A stretch of DNA of 8,629 bases from an uncultured Lachnospiraceae bacterium (GCA_934418055.1 CAKRWX010000089.1:1-8629); one strand, 5' to 3'. Positions 1 through 7,287 are shown, numbered from the stretch's first letter. The notes: generated by a model from the sequence alone, not told the origin. Numbers and translations: made by a program.

Positions 1-520
1 CGTGGATGTACTGCCACTGGGTGTTGCCATTGTCATCAACGGTGGATACCCACATACCGGTGGAAACGCCAGGTGTCTTGTCATCCAGTGGAGCGATGGA
101 AGCACGATGGCCGTTGGCATGGATATGGGTTGGCTGGCCTGGACGGGATAAGTAGGTGTTGGAAGTAACCGTCCAGTCAGAAGTCTGGCCGTTGCTAACC
201 GGGCGAACCTGGAACGTATAGTCTCCCTCAGTTAATAGGGTCTCAATAAAGTCAAACTCAGAAGCGATGGTAGTTTCGGTCTGAACCAGCTCTCCGTTGC
301 GGAAAAGCTGAACTTCGAAATGATCACATTTGCCAGTGTAATTCCAGGAAGCAACGGAATCGTTCCACCAGGCATCAGAGATCACTGCAGCTTCAGAAGA
401 AACAGTGGAATCCAGACATTTACCAACATCACCAGGCATGGCGAATGCCAGAGAAGCAGAAGACATAGTCATGGCAGCAGCCAGGGCCAGAGTAAGTACC
501 TTTTTTGAATGACGCATCAT
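1..520 (-). CDS. Exported protein with fibronectin-III-like region, N-terminal part (runs off the left edge)
   Basis: The minus-strand frame is open from position 520 to the edge, giving 173 residues without a stop. Residues 1-27 are a classic Sec signal peptide: a basic start (MMRHSKK), a hydrophobic core rich in Leu and Ala, and a SLAFA site for signal peptidase I, so the mature protein would begin near Met28. Residues roughly 50-125 alternate hydrophobic positions as in a fibronectin-III/Ig-like beta sandwich (FEVQLFRNG, then GDYTFQVRPVSNG). The last visible stretch (MWVSTVDDNGNTQWQYIH) has the Trp/Tyr/Asn-Gly spacing seen at the beginning of choline-binding or cell-wall-binding repeats, so a wall-anchoring C-terminus is plausible but lies outside the window. 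AGAGG at 527-531 sits 6 nt before the first ATG and 9 nt before a second ATG (517), so either could be the start. Export is well supported; the exact function is unknown. Confidence 0.8.
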   Translation of the reverse strand, partial: MMRHSKKVLTLALAAAMTMSSASLAFAMPGDVGKCLDSTVSSEAAVISDAWWNDSVASWNYTGKCDHFEVQLFRNGELVQTETTIASEFDFIETLLTEGDYTFQVRPVSNGQTSDWTVTSNTYLSRPGQPTHIHANGHRASIAPLDDKTPGVSTGMWVSTVDDNGNTQWQYIH

Positions 521-581
521 AACATACCTCTTTCTGAAATCCTAAAAAATAAGGTTTTCGTTACATTTTTTTGGTAGTTTA

Positions 582-610
582 ATCATAGACATTCTGTCGG
601 AAAATGTCAA
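582..610 (-). promoter_or_regulatory. Sigma-A promoter for the exported-protein gene
   Basis: Reading the minus strand, a perfect -35 box TTGACA (605-610) is followed after exactly 17 bp by TATGAT (582-587), which matches the -10 consensus at 5 of 6 positions. Transcription would start near 575, giving a leader of about 55 nt before the ATG at 520. This is the best promoter match in the window. Confidence 0.8.
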
Positions 611-622
611 TAAACCTTTTGG

Positions 623-651
623 TTGCGTTGCTTGGGAAAATATGCTACAAT
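623..651 (+). promoter_or_regulatory. Sigma-A promoter for thrC
   Basis: TTGCGT (623-628) and TACAAT (646-651) are separated by 17 bp, and a TG at 643-644 makes an extended -10 element. The start of transcription would be near 658, leaving a leader of about 45 nt before the ATG at 704. That is too short for a T-box or a classic threonine attenuator. Its -35 box is only 12 bp from the -35 box of the divergent promoter. Confidence 0.65.
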
Positions 652-703
652 GCACACAAAATAGTGTTGTACATTACATTGTTAAAGAGAAAGGAATTTT
701 GCT

Positions 704-2191
704 ATGAGCATATCTTATCAGAGTACCCGTGGGGGCGAGCAGGGAGTGACGGCTTCCCAGGCAATTTTAAAAGGACTGGCCTGTGACGGCGGCCTGTTCA
801 TGCCGACAGAGCTTCCGAAGTTAGATCTGACCATGAAGGAACTGGCTGGCAAGACCTATCAGGAGACTGCCTATGAGGTTATGAAGCTGTTCCTGACAGA
901 TTTTACGGAAGAGGAGTTAAAATACTGCATCGAGAAAGCATATGACGACAAATTCGATACAGAGGCCATTGCGCCGTTAGTAAAGGCAGATGGTGCGTAT
1001 TATCTGGAGCTGTTCCACGGCAGTACCATCGCTTTTAAGGATATGGCATTATCCATTCTTCCTTACTTTATGACAACTGCGGCGAAGAAGAATCATGCAG
1101 ATAAGGAGATCGTGATCCTGACAGCAACCTCCGGCGATACCGGTAAGGCAGCCATGGCTGGATTTGCCGATGTTCCAGGCACCAGAATCATCGTATTCTA
1201 TCCAAAGGACGGTGTCAGCCGTGTCCAGGAGTTACAGATGGTAACCCAGAAAGGGGACAATACCTCTGTTGTGGCTATCCACGGCAATTTCGATGACGCC
1301 CAGACTGGCGTGAAGAAAATTTTCGCAGATAAGGAATTTGGCGCAGCGTTAGCAGATCATGGATTCCAGTTCTCTTCCGCCAACTCCATCAACATCGGAC
1401 GTCTGGTTCCACAGGTTGTGTATTATGTATACGCATACGCAAGCCTGTTAGCCAACGAAGAGATCAAAGACGGCGAAGAGATCAATGTGACTGTTCCGAC
1501 TGGCAACTTTGGCAACATTTTAGCAGCTTATTTTGCAAAACAGTTAGGCGTGCCGATCAAGAAGCTGATCTGTGCGTCCAATGACAATAAGGTTTTGTAC
1601 GATTTCTTCCAGACAGGAACTTATGACCGTCAGAGAGACTTTATTTTGACAACCTCTCCATCCATGGATATTTTAATCTCCAGCAACTTAGAGCGTCTGA
1701 TTTATTTAAGCACTGGATGTGACGCGGCTCAGACTGCAAAACTGATGAACCAGTTAAGTACTGAGGGACATTATACCGTAACATCGGAAATGAAAGAGAA
1801 AATGGCTGATTTCTGCGGCGGATTTGCTACAGAGGCAGAGGATGCAGCTGCTATTAAGGAACTGTATGACGAGACTGGCTATGTGATCGATACCCATACT
1901 GGCGTTGCATCTGCCGTTTACCAGCAGTATAAGAAGAATACTGGAGATGAGGCGAAGACGGTTATTGCATCCACGGCGAGCCCATATAAGTTTTCCAGAA
2001 GCGTCATGGAAGCCATCAGCGATGAGAAGTTACCGGATGACGAGTTTGCAGTGATTGATGAACTGAGCCGGGTATCTGGCGTACAGATCCCGAAAGCAGT
2101 AGAAGAGATCCGCAACGCTCAGATTCGCCACAATTTAGAGTGCGATGTGCAGGATATGAAGAAAACTGTCGCAAAAATTCTGGGAATCTAA
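704..2191 (+). CDS. thrC: Threonine synthase
   Basis: This cytosolic PLP enzyme converts O-phospho-L-homoserine and water to L-threonine and phosphate, the last step of threonine synthesis. The protein has 495 residues, normal for the longer bacterial/fungal type of threonine synthase. The N-terminus (YQSTRGG near residue 5, CDGGLFMP near 27) is typical of the family. The PLP-binding lysine is expected at Lys112 in GSTIAFKDMALS. The phosphate-binding segment TATSGDTGKAA is at 140-150, NSINIGRL at 227-234 and PTGNFGN at 265-271. The ATG at 704 is preceded by AGAAAGGA (688-695) at 8-nt spacing, which fixes the start. No homoserine dehydrogenase or kinase gene is adjacent, so it appears to be a single-gene unit with its own promoter. 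No convincing terminator hairpin follows the stop, so some read-through toward fba is possible. Confidence 0.96.
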   Translation: MSISYQSTRGGEQGVTASQAILKGLACDGGLFMPTELPKLDLTMKELAGKTYQETAYEVMKLFLTDFTEEELKYCIEKAYDDKFDTEAIAPLVKADGAYYLELFHGSTIAFKDMALSILPYFMTTAAKKNHADKEIVILTATSGDTGKAAMAGFADVPGTRIIVFYPKDGVSRVQELQMVTQKGDNTSVVAIHGNFDDAQTGVKKIFADKEFGAALADHGFQFSSANSINIGRLVPQVVYYVYAYASLLANEEIKDGEEINVTVPTGNFGNILAAYFAKQLGVPIKKLICASNDNKVLYDFFQTGTYDRQRDFILTTSPSMDILISSNLERLIYLSTGCDAAQTAKLMNQLSTEGHYTVTSEMKEKMADFCGGFATEAEDAAAIKELYDETGYVIDTHTGVASAVYQQYKKNTGDEAKTVIASTASPYKFSRSVMEAISDEKLPDDEFAVIDELSRVSGVQIPKAVEEIRNAQIRHNLECDVQDMKKTVAKILGI

Positions 2192-2202
2192 GGGTTTGGG
2201 CG

Positions 2203-2231
2203 TTGGCAAAACGAGGAAATTCGTGTATACT
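2203..2231 (+). promoter_or_regulatory. Sigma-A promoter for fba
   Basis: TTGGCA (2203-2208) and TATACT (2226-2231) are each a 5-of-6 match to consensus and are separated by the ideal 17 bp. The promoter begins only 12 bp after the thrC stop codon. A start near 2238 gives a rather long leader of about 145 nt before the fba start. Confidence 0.7.
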
Positions 2232-2288
2232 TAAAGGTGTGAGTTGACCGCCATTTTTCATGACGGAATCAATATGTGGCTGTTCCGC

Positions 2289-2316
2289 CAGCTAGAGCGT
2301 TTATTTGCGCTTGCTG
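2289..2316 (+). other. Possible small hairpin in the fba leader
   Basis: CAGC (2289-2292) can pair with GCTG (2313-2316), and inside it AGCG pairs with CGCT around a T-rich loop, leaving a small asymmetric bulge. There is no following U-tract, so it is not an intrinsic terminator. The structure is short and could be chance; it is recorded because this leader is otherwise unexplained. Confidence 0.2.
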
Positions 2317-2382
2317 TGAGAAAACATAGGATAGAATGTAGGGGGCAGTTGCAAAACATATAGAAATCGGAGGGATTATAAT

Positions 2383-3249
2383 ATGTTAGTACCAGCAAAA
2401 GAAATGTTAGACAAGGCAAGAGCAGGAAAGTATGCAGTAGGCCATTTCAACATCAACAACCTGGAGTGGACAAAGGCAATTCTGCAGACCGCGCAGGAGT
2501 TAAAATCCCCAGTCATCCTGGGTGTATCCGAGGGCGCAGGTAAATATATGACCGGTTACAAGACCATCGTAGGCATGGTAAACGGTATGCTGGAAGAGTT
2601 AAACATCACCGTACCAGTTGCTCTGCATCTGGATCACGGCAGCTATGAAGGATGCTTAAAGTGCATCGAGGCTGGATTCTCTTCTGTTATGTTTGATGGT
2701 TCCCATTATCCAATCGCTGAGAACGTAGAGAAAACTTCTGAGTTAGTAAAGATCTGCCATGAAAAAGGTATGTCCATCGAGGCAGAGGTTGGTGCTATCG
2801 GCGGTGAGGAAGACGGCGTTATCGGTATGGGCGAGTGCGCAGATCCAAACGAGTGCAAGGCGATTGCTGATCTGGGCGTTGATTTCCTGGCAGCAGGTAT
2901 CGGCAACATCCACGGCAAATATCCGGCTAACTGGCCAGGTTTAAGCTTTGAGACTCTGGCAGCTGTTAAGGAGAAAGTTGGCGATCTTCCATTAGTTCTT
3001 CACGGTGGTACAGGTATCCCAGCTGATCAGATCAAGAAAGCCATCTCTTTAGGCGTTTCCAAGATCAATGTAAACACTGAGTGCCAGATTGCATTTGCGG
3101 AAGCAACCCGTAAGTACATCGAAGAGGGCAAGGACCAGCAGGGCAAAGGATTTGACCCAAGAAAGCTGCTTGCACCAGGTACTGAGGCAATCAAAGCAAC
3201 TGTAAAAGAGAAGATGGAACTGTTCGGTTCTGTAGGAAAAGCAGAATAA
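2383..3249 (+). CDS. fba: Class II fructose-1,6-bisphosphate aldolase
   Basis: This zinc-dependent cytosolic enzyme reversibly cleaves fructose 1,6-bisphosphate to dihydroxyacetone phosphate and glyceraldehyde 3-phosphate, serving glycolysis and gluconeogenesis. The protein is 288 residues, a normal length for the short class II type. Visible family landmarks are HLDHG at 82-86 (catalytic Asp84 and zinc ligand His85), the EAEVGAIGG segment at 133-141, NIHGKY with expected zinc ligand His178, LHGGTGIP with His207, and the substrate phosphate-binding stretch KINVNTE at 227-233. The related tagatose-bisphosphate and ketose-bisphosphate aldolases share these motifs, so a different sugar phosphate is a minor alternative. 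GGAGGG (2369-2374) lies 8 nt before the ATG. The gene has its own promoter and ends in a strong terminator, so it is probably transcribed alone. The start MLVPAKEML is the usual N-terminus for this family. Confidence 0.94.
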   Translation: MLVPAKEMLDKARAGKYAVGHFNINNLEWTKAILQTAQELKSPVILGVSEGAGKYMTGYKTIVGMVNGMLEELNITVPVALHLDHGSYEGCLKCIEAGFSSVMFDGSHYPIAENVEKTSELVKICHEKGMSIEAEVGAIGGEEDGVIGMGECADPNECKAIADLGVDFLAAGIGNIHGKYPANWPGLSFETLAAVKEKVGDLPLVLHGGTGIPADQIKKAISLGVSKINVNTECQIAFAEATRKYIEEGKDQQGKGFDPRKLLAPGTEAIKATVKEKMELFGSVGKAE

Positions 3250-3301
3250 TTAAAAAAAGTACTTGATTTTTTCGGATAAAAGGTTTATCTTATTTAAGAA
3301 C

Positions 3302-3340
3302 AAAGGCGTTCTCCTATCATAAGGAGAGCGCCTTTTCTGT
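3302..3340 (+). terminator. Intrinsic terminator after fba
   Basis: A 14-bp stem (3302-3315 paired with 3322-3335, fully paired with a single G-U) closes a 6-nt loop ATCATA and runs into a T-rich tail (CCTTTTCTGTT). It lies about 52 bp after the fba stop and separates fba from glnN. Confidence 0.9.
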
Positions 3341-3356
3341 TATAAGGAATACTAAC

Positions 3357-3385
3357 TTTATTTTCTTAAGCAAATCCCTTATAAT
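3357..3385 (+). promoter_or_regulatory. Probable glnN promoter
   Basis: A perfect -10 box TATAAT lies at 3380-3385. At 17-bp spacing the -35 position reads TTTATT (3357-3362), only a 3-of-6 match, so an activator may help or the promoter may be moderate. A start near 3392 would give a leader of about 93 nt before the chosen ATG at 3485. Confidence 0.5.
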
Positions 3386-3418
3386 AGAGAAAGTGGTCAC
3401 AGACCTGAGGTTAATATT

Positions 3419-3448
3419 ATGAAAAATCGTAACTGTGCAATCGATTGA
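3419..3448 (+). CDS. Possible 9-codon upstream ORF (leader peptide) in the glnN leader
   Basis: ATG at 3419 opens a frame coding MKNRNCAID and stops with TGA at 3446-3448. TGAGG at 3406-3410 stands 8 nt before the ATG, which is good Shine-Dalgarno spacing, and the ORF lies downstream of the predicted transcription start. Its codons cover the whole 5' arm of the dyad at 3427-3458, so a translating ribosome would prevent that hairpin from forming. The peptide contains no Gln and no run of one amino acid, so a classic amino-acid attenuator is not evident. Whether it is translated is inference. Confidence 0.35.
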   Translation: MKNRNCAID

Positions 3449-3458
3449 GTAGTTACGA
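3427..3458 (+). promoter_or_regulatory. 32-nt dyad / RNA hairpin in the glnN leader
   Basis: TCGTAACT (3427-3434) and AGTTACGA (3451-3458) are perfect 8-bp inverted arms. Exactly at the centre is the 10-bp palindrome CAATCGATTG (3438-3447), so outer and inner symmetry share one axis. As RNA the 3-nt joints contribute two G-U pairs and one G-A mismatch, making a nearly continuous hairpin. There is no U-tract, so it is not a terminator. As DNA it could equally be an operator for a dimeric regulator just downstream of the start of transcription. The position upstream of glutamine synthetase suggests nitrogen control, but the regulator is not identified. Confidence 0.5.
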
Positions 3459-3484
3459 AATCTAGGATGAGAGGATGGAAGGAT

Positions 3485-5602
3485 ATGAGCGAATTAGTAA
3501 ATGTTGCCGAGATCTTCGGTAAGAACGTATTCAACGAAACCGTCATGAGAGAACGACTTCCAAAAAGCGTTTTCAAAAAACTGAAAAAGACCATCGAGGA
3601 TGGTACAGAACTGGATCCCTCTATTGCTGACGTAGTAGCTCACGCCATGAAAGACTGGGCAATCGAGAGAGGAGCTACCCATTATACTCATTGGTTCCAG
3701 CCGTTAACTGGTGTAACTGCTGAGAAACATGATTCTTTCATTTCCGCTCCAGATTCCGAGGGTAAGGTGATCATGGAGTTCTCTGGCAAAGAACTGGTAA
3801 AAGGCGAGCCAGATGCTTCTTCTTTCCCATCTGGCGGACTTCGTGCTACTTTCGAGGCAAGAGGTTATACAGCATGGGATTGTACATCCCCAGCATTTAT
3901 CCGTGAGGACGCTCTGGGTGTTACTTTATGTATTCCTACCGCATTCTGCTCTTACACTGGTGAGGCACTGGATCAGAAGACACCACTTCTTCGTTCCATG
4001 CAGGCCATTGATAAGCAGGCATTAAGAATTTTGAGATTATTCGGCAACACCACTGCAAAACGTGTGGTTCCATCCGTTGGACCGGAGCAGGAGTATTTCC
4101 TGGTTGACCGTGCAAAATATTTACAGAGAAAAGATCTGATCTATACTGGACGTACCTTATTTGGCGCGATGCCTCCTAAGGGGCAGGAGATGGATGACCA
4201 TTACTTTGGTGCAATCCCTGAGAGAATCGGTTCCTTCATGAAAGAGTTAAATGAGGAACTGTGGAAATTAGGTGTAACCGCGAAAACACAGCATAACGAG
4301 GTTGCTCCTGCACAGCATGAGCTGGCTCCGATCTACGATCAGGCAAACCTGGCAGTTGACCATAACCAGATCGTCATGGAGGCCATGAAGAAGATTGCAG
4401 AGCGTCACCAGATGAGCTGTCTGCTTCATGAGAAACCATTTGCAGGTGTCAATGGTTCCGGTAAACACAACAACTGGTCCTTAACTTCTGATGATGGCAT
4501 CAACTTACTGAATCCTGGAGATACTCCTCATGAGAACATTCAGTTCCTGTTAGTTCTGGCTTGTATCATGAAGGCAGTTGATACTCACGCAGATCTGCTT
4601 CGTGAAGCTGCATCTGACGTTGGAAATGATCACAGACTGGGTGCAAATGAGGCACCGCCAGCAATCATCTCTATCTTCGTAGGCGATCAGCTGGAGGATG
4701 TGATCGATCAGTTATGCAGCACTGGTGAGGCAACTCATTCTAAGAAGGGCGGCAAGCTGATGACAGGCGTTGCTACACTGCCAGATCTGGATAAAGACGC
4801 AACGGACCGTAACCGTACGTCCCCATTTGCATTTACCGGTAACAAGTTTGAGTTCCGTATGGTTGGTTCTTCTGATTCCGTTGCTCCCGCAAACGTCGTA
4901 TTAAATACCATCGTTGCTGAGGCATTCAAGGAAGCAGCAGATGAGCTGGAGAAGGCAGATGACTTCGATATGGCAGTTCATGACATGATCAAGAAGATGT
5001 TAGCTGACCACAGAAGAATCATCTTCAATGGCAACGGTTACTCTGACGCATGGGTAGAGGAAGCTGGAAGACGTGGCCTTCCGAACATCACTTCCATGGT
5101 AGACGCGATCCCGGCACTGACCACTGCAAAGGCAGTAAAACTGTACGAGGAGTTTGGCGTATTCACCAAGGCAGAGTTGGAGTCCCGTGCAGAGGTTGAG
5201 TACGAGGCATATGCAAAAGCCATCAACATCGAGGCAAAGACCATGATCGATATGGCCGGCAAGCAGATCATCCCAGCAGTGATCAAGTACACCACTGGCC
5301 TGGCAGATTCCTTAGGCAAGATCAAAGCCGCTTGCCCAGAGGCAGATACCAGCGTTCAGTCTGAGTTACTGATTGAGACATCTGCACTGTTATCTGATAT
5401 GAAGGTTGCGTTAGCAGCTCTGGAAGATATCACAGAAGAAAGCCTGGCAATCTCCGATGCATGTCTGTGTGCTCATGCATATCATGACAAAGTCGTTCCA
5501 GCTATGGCAGCACTGAGAAAACCGGCTGACGAACTGGAGATGCTGGTTGATAAGGAACTGTGGCCATTCCCAAGCTATGGCGATCTGATTTTTGAAGTGT
5601 AA
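3485..5602 (+). CDS. glnN: Type III glutamine synthetase (GSIII)
   Basis: This ATP-dependent enzyme makes L-glutamine from L-glutamate and ammonium, the main entry of ammonium into metabolism. At 705 residues it matches the large GSIII type (about 700-730) and not GSI (about 470). Family segments in order: a GSIII N-terminal region with [11 protein letters not shown] (66-76), the active-site stretch [10 protein letters not shown] (199-208), [12 protein letters not shown] (271-282), [19 protein letters not shown] (315-333), LGANEAPPA (385-393), [17 protein letters not shown] (442-458), and a helical C-terminal domain. An in-frame ATG at 3467 would add six residues but has no ribosome binding site. 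For the ATG at 3485, GAGAGGA (3469-3475) sits 9 nt upstream, so I choose 3485. The gene is monocistronic between its promoter and a strong terminator. No GlnK, GlnB or ammonium transporter gene is beside it; regulation most likely acts through the unusual leader. Confidence 0.96.
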   Translation: MSELVNVAEIFGKNVFNETVMRERLPKSVFKKLKKTIEDGTELDPSIADVVAHAMKDWAIERGATHYTHWFQPLTGVTAEKHDSFISAPDSEGKVIMEFSGKELVKGEPDASSFPSGGLRATFEARGYTAWDCTSPAFIREDALGVTLCIPTAFCSYTGEALDQKTPLLRSMQAIDKQALRILRLFGNTTAKRVVPSVGPEQEYFLVDRAKYLQRKDLIYTGRTLFGAMPPKGQEMDDHYFGAIPERIGSFMKELNEELWKLGVTAKTQHNEVAPAQHELAPIYDQANLAVDHNQIVMEAMKKIAERHQMSCLLHEKPFAGVNGSGKHNNWSLTSDDGINLLNPGDTPHENIQFLLVLACIMKAVDTHADLLREAASDVGNDHRLGANEAPPAIISIFVGDQLEDVIDQLCSTGEATHSKKGGKLMTGVATLPDLDKDATDRNRTSPFAFTGNKFEFRMVGSSDSVAPANVVLNTIVAEAFKEAADELEKADDFDMAVHDMIKKMLADHRRIIFNGNGYSDAWVEEAGRRGLPNITSMVDAIPALTTAKAVKLYEEFGVFTKAELESRAEVEYEAYAKAINIEAKTMIDMAGKQIIPAVIKYTTGLADSLGKIKAACPEADTSVQSELLIETSALLSDMKVALAALEDITEESLAISDACLCAHAYHDKVVPAMAALRKPADELEMLVDKELWPFPSYGDLIFEV

Positions 5603-5619
5603 GATTAAGAGATAAAAAG

Positions 5620-5660
5620 AGAGAGGACTTGATGTGATTCGCTGCATCAAGTCCTCTTTT
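5620..5660. terminator. Probable bidirectional terminator between glnN and the convergent exporter gene
   Basis: A perfect 13-bp stem (5622-5634 with 5645-5657) closes a 10-nt loop. On the plus strand it is followed by CTTTTTC, ending glnN 20 bp after its stop. On the minus strand the flanking AAAAAGAGAG becomes a T-rich tail, so the same hairpin can end the convergent exporter transcript about 55 nt past its stop. Confidence 0.88.
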
Positions 5661-5712
5661 TCGGTTCATCCACGGAAAACGCCAGTGGCAGATTCTGTTG
5701 GTGGATTTATGA

Positions 5713-7068
5713 TTATGATTGTTGAGGAATTACGAATTTCCCCTTTCGCTTTATATAGAACATACATCCCAAGCACAACACCAGCTGCAATACGGAAGAC
5801 ACTGGTGTAGCCAGTCCGATCAGGAACAGAGATGTATCAGCCAACCGGCTCATGAAATAGGAAACCGGTACTCTGGCACCGAAGGCACCGATGATTCCCT
5901 GGATCATGACGAATTTAGTCATGCCGATGCCATTATAAAATCCTGTATAGCAGAAGAAAATAGCCGTAAACATACAGTCGATGGCGTAAGCCCTCAGATA
6001 ATCGAATGCGGCTCCAATGACCTCTGGGTCAGAGGAGAAGATGGCTGCCAGCGTGTCTCCGTGAAAATAGGTGATGAAAAACATGCAGACGCCGATGACA
6101 AAGGAAACGCCAGCACCGTAATGCAGGGCTTTTACCGCCCGGTCTAATCTGCCAGCGCCGTAGTTCTGGGCGACAAAAGCAGAAATGGACTGCATAAAGG
6201 CGGAAGAGATCAGCATAATAAAAGCACAAACTTTCTCAGCCACGCCGACGCCGGCGGAAGCAGTGACGCCGATGGAGTTGACGATGGCCAGAATGATCAG
6301 GAAAGAGATGCTGACCAGCAGATCCTGCAGGGCGATGGGAGCGCCAAGGGCGGTCATTTTCTTCAACGTTGCGCTGTGGAAGCGGATGTGATTTCGGTGA
6401 AGTTCAAAGGGTAGTTCTTTCTTTCGGATCATACCAAAGGAAACGATGACGCTGATAATTTGCGCAAATACAGTAGCGATGGCAGCTCCGGCGGTTCCCA
6501 TTTTGAAAACCGCGCATAATAGCAGATCTCCGGCGATGTTGCAGACACAGGCGATAGCCACGGTAAAGAGCGGTGTTTTGGAATCACCCAGGCCGCGGAA
6601 GATACAGCCGATCAGGTTGTAAGCGACGATGACCAGCATACCAGCTCCGCAGATCCGTACATAAGCGGTTGTCTGGAGAAAGGCTTCTTCCGGAGCGTGC
6701 ATGATGGAACTGATCTGTGGGGCGAATACCACCAGAAAGATGGTCATTCCAAGGGCGATCACGGTAAAAAGAGCGATGGCGCAGCCGACAGTCCGTCCAC
6801 CGCTTTTCTTATCGCCACAGCCGATCTGCTGTCCCAGAAGCACGGTGGTTCCCATGGCGAAGCTACTGACCAGGTTTGTCAGAGTCATCATGATCTGGGA
6901 TCCGGTGGATACGGCGGAAACATCTGCGGAAGTGGCGAATTTCCCTACGATCAAAAGATCTACGGCACCGTACATGGCTTGTAAAAACAGAGCAAAAAGT
7001 ATAGGCACGGCAAAAAGAATCAGCGGTTTTAGAATTTTGCCGCTGGTGAAGGTGTTTTCCTGGTTCAT
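5713..7068 (-). CDS. MATE family multidrug/metabolite efflux transporter
   Basis: This is an integral membrane protein of 451 residues, the usual MATE length, with a long series of hydrophobic segments consistent with 12 membrane helices in two related halves. First-half landmarks are FALFLQAMYGAVDLLIVGKF (24-43) and GQQIGCGDKK (79-88). The loop RGLGDSKTP (158-166) matches the family pattern, and the second half has SAFVAQNYGAGR (296-307). Such proteins export drugs, dyes or metabolites in exchange for Na+ or H+; the substrate cannot be read from sequence. The longer start at 7116 adds 16 residues but has no ribosome binding site, whereas GGGAGGA (7078-7084) lies 9 nt before the ATG at 7068. 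It is convergent with glnN and lies downstream of a tRNA gene, from which a terminator separates it. No convincing promoter was seen in the short gap, so some read-through from the tRNA unit is possible. Confidence 0.93.
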   Translation of the reverse strand: MNQENTFTSGKILKPLILFAVPILFALFLQAMYGAVDLLIVGKFATSADVSAVSTGSQIMMTLTNLVSSFAMGTTVLLGQQIGCGDKKSGGRTVGCAIALFTVIALGMTIFLVVFAPQISSIMHAPEEAFLQTTAYVRICGAGMLVIVAYNLIGCIFRGLGDSKTPLFTVAIACVCNIAGDLLLCAVFKMGTAGAAIATVFAQIISVIVSFGMIRKKELPFELHRNHIRFHSATLKKMTALGAPIALQDLLVSISFLIILAIVNSIGVTASAGVGVAEKVCAFIMLISSAFMQSISAFVAQNYGAGRLDRAVKALHYGAGVSFVIGVCMFFITYFHGDTLAAIFSSDPEVIGAAFDYLRAYAIDCMFTAIFFCYTGFYNGIGMTKFVMIQGIIGAFGARVPVSYFMSRLADTSLFLIGLATPVSSVLQLVLCLGCMFYIKRKGKFVIPQQS

Positions 7069-7122
7069 AAATAAAAATCCTCCCGTTATGAAATGATAAA
7101 GAAAAAAACAACCCATCTATGC

Positions 7123-7178
7123 AAGAAAAAAGGCCGGATAAGAAACAGGCATCTCAACCTGCATCTTATCCAGCCTTT
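7123..7178 (-). terminator. Intrinsic terminator after the tRNA-Ala gene
   Basis: Read on the minus strand, a 15-position stem (7164-7178 with 7129-7143, one C/A mismatch) encloses a 20-nt loop that can itself form a CAGG/CCTG stem. It is followed by TTTTTTCTT. It lies about 37 nt past the 3' end of the tRNA and upstream of the exporter start, so it ends the tRNA transcript. The plus-strand side has only a short T-stretch. Confidence 0.85.
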
Positions 7179-7214
7179 GTTTCTGGTGAACAAACGACCC
7201 TCCGATGAAGAAAA

Positions 7215-7287
7215 TGGAGCATACGGGAGTCGAACCCGTGGCCTCAACAATGCGAATGTTGCGCGCTCCCAACTGCGCTAATGCCCC
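7215..7287 (-). tRNA. tRNA-Ala, anticodon CGC
   Basis: The 73-nt minus-strand cloverleaf is complete. It has a 7-bp acceptor stem (GGGGCAT with ATGCTCC), a 4-bp D stem GCGC/GCGC with a GG-containing loop, a 5-bp anticodon stem CAACA/TGTTG with loop TTCGCAT, a 5-nt variable region, and T stem ACGGG/CCCGT with loop TTCGACT. The anticodon is CGC, reading the alanine codon GCG. The acceptor stem has G3-U70, the identity element for alanyl-tRNA synthetase, which independently supports alanine. The discriminator is A73. CCA is not encoded, since T residues follow, so it must be added by the nucleotidyltransferase. It is transcribed alone, with a promoter-like TATAAT upstream and a hairpin terminator downstream. 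Confidence 0.96.

Noticed and set aside
658..703. T-box or threonine attenuator upstream of thrC
   Set aside because: The leader is only about 45 nt, with no T-box sequence, threonine codon run or terminator.
604..786. A 60-codon frame across the thrC promoter and start
   Set aside because: It covers the promoter itself and overlaps thrC in another frame without a ribosome binding site.
3467..3484. Earlier in-frame ATG for glnN
   Set aside because: No ribosome binding site precedes it, and its first codons are the purine-rich site serving the ATG at 3485.
5719..7096. Long plus-strand reading frames (142, 95 and 131 codons) opposite the exporter gene
   Set aside because: They are antisense shadows of a clear MATE family protein; they lack ribosome binding sites and family features.
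7069..7116. Sixteen-residue N-terminal extension of the exporter
   Set aside because: There is no ribosome binding site upstream of 7116, while GGGAGGA lies within this extension, ideally spaced for the ATG at 7068.
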